Shown here: one piece after another, positions 15,788-17,325 of the stretch
How the letters are laid out: each line of letters begins with the position of its first letter
Position numbering within the stretch: position 1 is the stretch's first letter
NCBI GenBank assembly: GCA_023819545.1
Contig: JAMWCA010000013.1
Span: 1 to 17,325 of the forward strand
From: Candidatus Omnitrophota bacterium
Lineage (GTDB): Bacteria > Ratteibacteria > UBA8468 > B48-G9 > JAFGKM01
Reading direction: 5' to 3'
DNA length: 17,325 nucleotides
The notes under the pieces: model-generated
What the model saw: only the letters and a program-made list of their open reading frames with translations
What the model was told of the DNA's origin: nothing
The model's database searches: none
Translations under genes and position numbers: made by a program

Positions 15788-16479
15788 TTTTTTAAAATAG
15801 CCCAAATATAAAGTTTTACATATGGTAATGTTTTAGATAATTTGAATTTTGATTTCCCTTTTTTTCTTCCATACCATATGGTTGGGACCTCGTAAATTTT
15901 ATAACCCAAAAAATAAAATTTTAAACATATTTCCATTGAAATTGAAAAACCATCTGATTTTAGATTTAAAGAATTTAAAATATTCCTTCTATACATCTTA
16001 AATGCATTTGGTGTATCTTTTGTAGGAATACCAATTAAATAGTATAAACTAACTCCAACAAATCTTGAAAAAAAACTTTGAATTTTAGGACCACCTATTT
16101 TACCTCCACCTTTTGTATATCTTGAGCCACAAACTAAATCATATCCTTCTTTAGCTTTATTGACCATTTTTTCTATTGTTTCAGGTTGGTCGCATCCATC
16201 AGCCATAATTGGTAAAATAAACTCACCCTTAGCATTTTCAAAACCAGTTTTTAAAGCATTTGCAAACCCTGGTTTTTTTTCATTTCTTACAATTCTTAAA
16301 AAGGGATATTTTTTACATAACTCAAGGACTATATCTTCTGTTTTATCCTCTGAATGGTCATTTACAACGATTATTTCTATTTCTTCCGGATTTAAATGTT
16401 GGCTTAAACTTTCTATTGTATTTTTTATATTTTCTTGTTCATTTCTTGCAGGGATTATAATACTTAAGAACAAACCCAT
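15772..16479 (-). CDS. Family-2 glycosyltransferase, polyprenyl-phosphate mannosyltransferase (DPM1)-like
   Basis: The 235 residues form a compact GT-A domain: LSIIIPARNEQENI at the start, VVNDHSEDKT, PGFANALKTGFENAKG, the donor/metal site ADGCDQPE (a variant of the common DADxSDxPE), GSRYTKGG and a GFSISMEICLKFYFLGYKI segment. It lacks the C-terminal membrane helices of the longer GT2 lipid-carrier enzymes. The ATG lies 3 bases after the stop of the epimerase gene. With the following Alg5-like GT2, it gives two different lipid-linked sugar synthases in a row, which points to at least two sugars feeding membrane glycosyltransferases. The exact donor is inferred only by class. Confidence 0.88.
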   Translation of the reverse strand: MGLFLSIIIPARNEQENIKNTIESLSQHLNPEEIEIIVVNDHSEDKTEDIVLELCKKYPFLRIVRNEKKPGFANALKTGFENAKGEFILPIMADGCDQPETIEKMVNKAKEGYDLVCGSRYTKGGGKIGGPKIQSFFSRFVGVSLYYLIGIPTKDTPNAFKMYRRNILNSLNLKSDGFSISMEICLKFYFLGYKIYEVPTIWYGRKKGKSKFKLSKTLPYVKLYIWAILKKWKFL

Positions 16480-16482
16480 ATA

Positions 16483-17325
16483 TTAAACAAGTCCTTTCTT
16501 TTTAAGTTCTTTATGTGCTTTTTCAAATTTATCTTCTGCTTTTGTTTTTTTTGCCCATTCAATTAGTTTTTTTAATCCATCCTCTAATGTTGTTTTAGGT
16601 TCAAAACCAATTTTGCTCTTTATTTTACTTATATCTGCATAACAATGTCTTACATCTCCTTTTCTGAATTTAAATGTAATATCTGGTTTTAAATCTTTAC
16701 CAAGAAGTTTTATAAGTAAATTTGCTATTTCAAGGATGCTTATTGGTTTCCCACTTCCAACATTAAAAATCTCATAATTTGCTGCCTCTTTTTCCATAGA
16801 TAAAATACATGCATTTACAACATCTTCAACCCATATAAAATCCCTTGTTTGAAGACCATCTTCAAAAATTACAGGTGGATTATTATTCTTTATTCTACTT
16901 AGAAATATCGCACAAACACCTGTATATGGATTTGATAGTGACTGTCTTGGTCCATATACATTAAAAAATCTCAGAGAAACAACAGGAATTTTATAAGTTT
17001 TACCAATTAAAAGAGCCATTTCTTCCTGTTCTTTTTTACTTATAGCATAGATAGAATTACTTTTTAAAGGAAGTGTTTCAGGAGTAGGGACAGGTTTTAT
17101 TTCTCCACTGCAAAAAGGACATTTTGGTTCCCAATTAAAAATCTTTTCTTCTTTGAAATCTCTTAGTTCTGGTTTCACATCTCCACATTTTTCACATATA
17201 TATAGCCCTTCTCCATATATACTCATTGAAGAGGCAACTATCAACTTTTTAACATTGTTTTTTGTGTTTACAAGTATATCAAGTAAGTTTGCAGTTCCTC
17301 TAATGTTAACATCAACATATTCTTC
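16483..17325 (-). CDS. NAD-dependent epimerase/dehydratase (extended SDR) with zinc-ribbon insertion, N-terminus outside window
   Basis: A sugar-nucleotide epimerase or dehydratase; 280 residues are visible and the frame runs off the right edge, so the NAD-binding GxxGxxG is missing. The visible part begins EEYVDVNIRGTANLLDIL, then IVASSMSIYGEG, the active-site Y and K of YAISK (Tyr codon 17047-17049), FFNVYGPRQSLSNPYTG, and RDFIWVEDVV with GSGKPISI. Between YGEG and the YAISK motif sits an insertion with two CxxC pairs (codons at 17194-17196, 17185-17187, 17119-17121 and 17110-17112), a probable zinc ribbon. This variant recurs in a subgroup of bacterial epimerases, but its role is unknown to me. 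It stops 3 bases before the DPM1-like gene and probably supplies a nucleotide sugar to the pathway. Confidence 0.92.
   Translation of the reverse strand, partial: EEYVDVNIRGTANLLDILVNTKNNVKKLIVASSMSIYGEGLYICEKCGDVKPELRDFKEEKIFNWEPKCPFCSGEIKPVPTPETLPLKSNSIYAISKKEQEEMALLIGKTYKIPVVSLRFFNVYGPRQSLSNPYTGVCAIFLSRIKNNNPPVIFEDGLQTRDFIWVEDVVNACILSMEKEAANYEIFNVGSGKPISILEIANLLIKLLGKDLKPDITFKFRKGDVRHCYADISKIKSKIGFEPKTTLEDGLKKLIEWAKKTKAEDKFEKAHKELKKKGLV

Noticed and set aside
12446..16479. GT2 enzymes near queA-tgt as glycosyl-queuosine transferases
   Set aside because: Their motifs are those of polyprenyl-phosphate sugar synthases, and the overlap with a GT39-like gene explains them better.
1..17325. CRISPR arrays, tRNA or rRNA genes, transposases, toxin-antitoxin pairs
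   Set aside because: No spaced repeats, RNA gene signatures or matching proteins were seen on either strand.

Overview
The window is about 30% GC, and arginine is coded almost only by AGA/AGG. Nearly every base is coding, genes overlap or abut by a few bases, and no RNA gene, insertion sequence or CRISPR array is visible. This fits a chromosome of an AT-rich, probably uncultured and possibly thermophilic bacterium. A Gfo/Idh/MocA oxidoreductase, a URO-D family protein of the non-HemE type and a planctomycete-style sialate O-acetylesterase together hint at a PVC-related or Omnitrophota-like lineage. That assignment is an inference from gene style only.

Layout. (1) 1-1424, minus: the first 474 codons of uvrB, cut by the window edge. 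(2) 1425-1533: a short divergent promoter region with a good plus-strand promoter, and a TATAAT box only 7 bases from the uvrB ATG. (3) 1534-7657, plus: mgtE (Mg2+ transporter), then a tight group of a Gfo/Idh/MocA oxidoreductase, a secreted GH5-like (clan GH-A) glycoside hydrolase and a membrane family-2 polysaccharide synthase. The last three overlap by 4 and 8 bases and look like one synthase-dependent exopolysaccharide unit. (4) 7658-7762: convergent junction with no convincing terminator. (5) 7763-17325, minus, in transcription order from the right edge: zinc-ribbon sugar-nucleotide epimerase (partial), two family-2 glycosyltransferases of the polyprenyl-phosphate sugar type, a GT39-like membrane glycosyltransferase, queA, tgt, a URO-D family gene carrying a frameshift, era, and a sialate O-acetylesterase that is visibly richer in GC.

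How the genes work together. The right half starts with a pathway that could make a nucleotide sugar (epimerase), load sugars on a lipid carrier (two GT2s) and transfer them outside the membrane (GT39-like). The same transcript appears to run into the two dedicated queuosine genes, then URO-D and era. The left plus-strand group pairs a polysaccharide synthase with a hydrolase, as cellulose and related exopolysaccharide systems do. The sugar made is not readable from sequence.

Two places look like single-base losses: an A7 run inside the URO-D gene, and the mgtE start. Both deserve a read-level check before biology is built on them.
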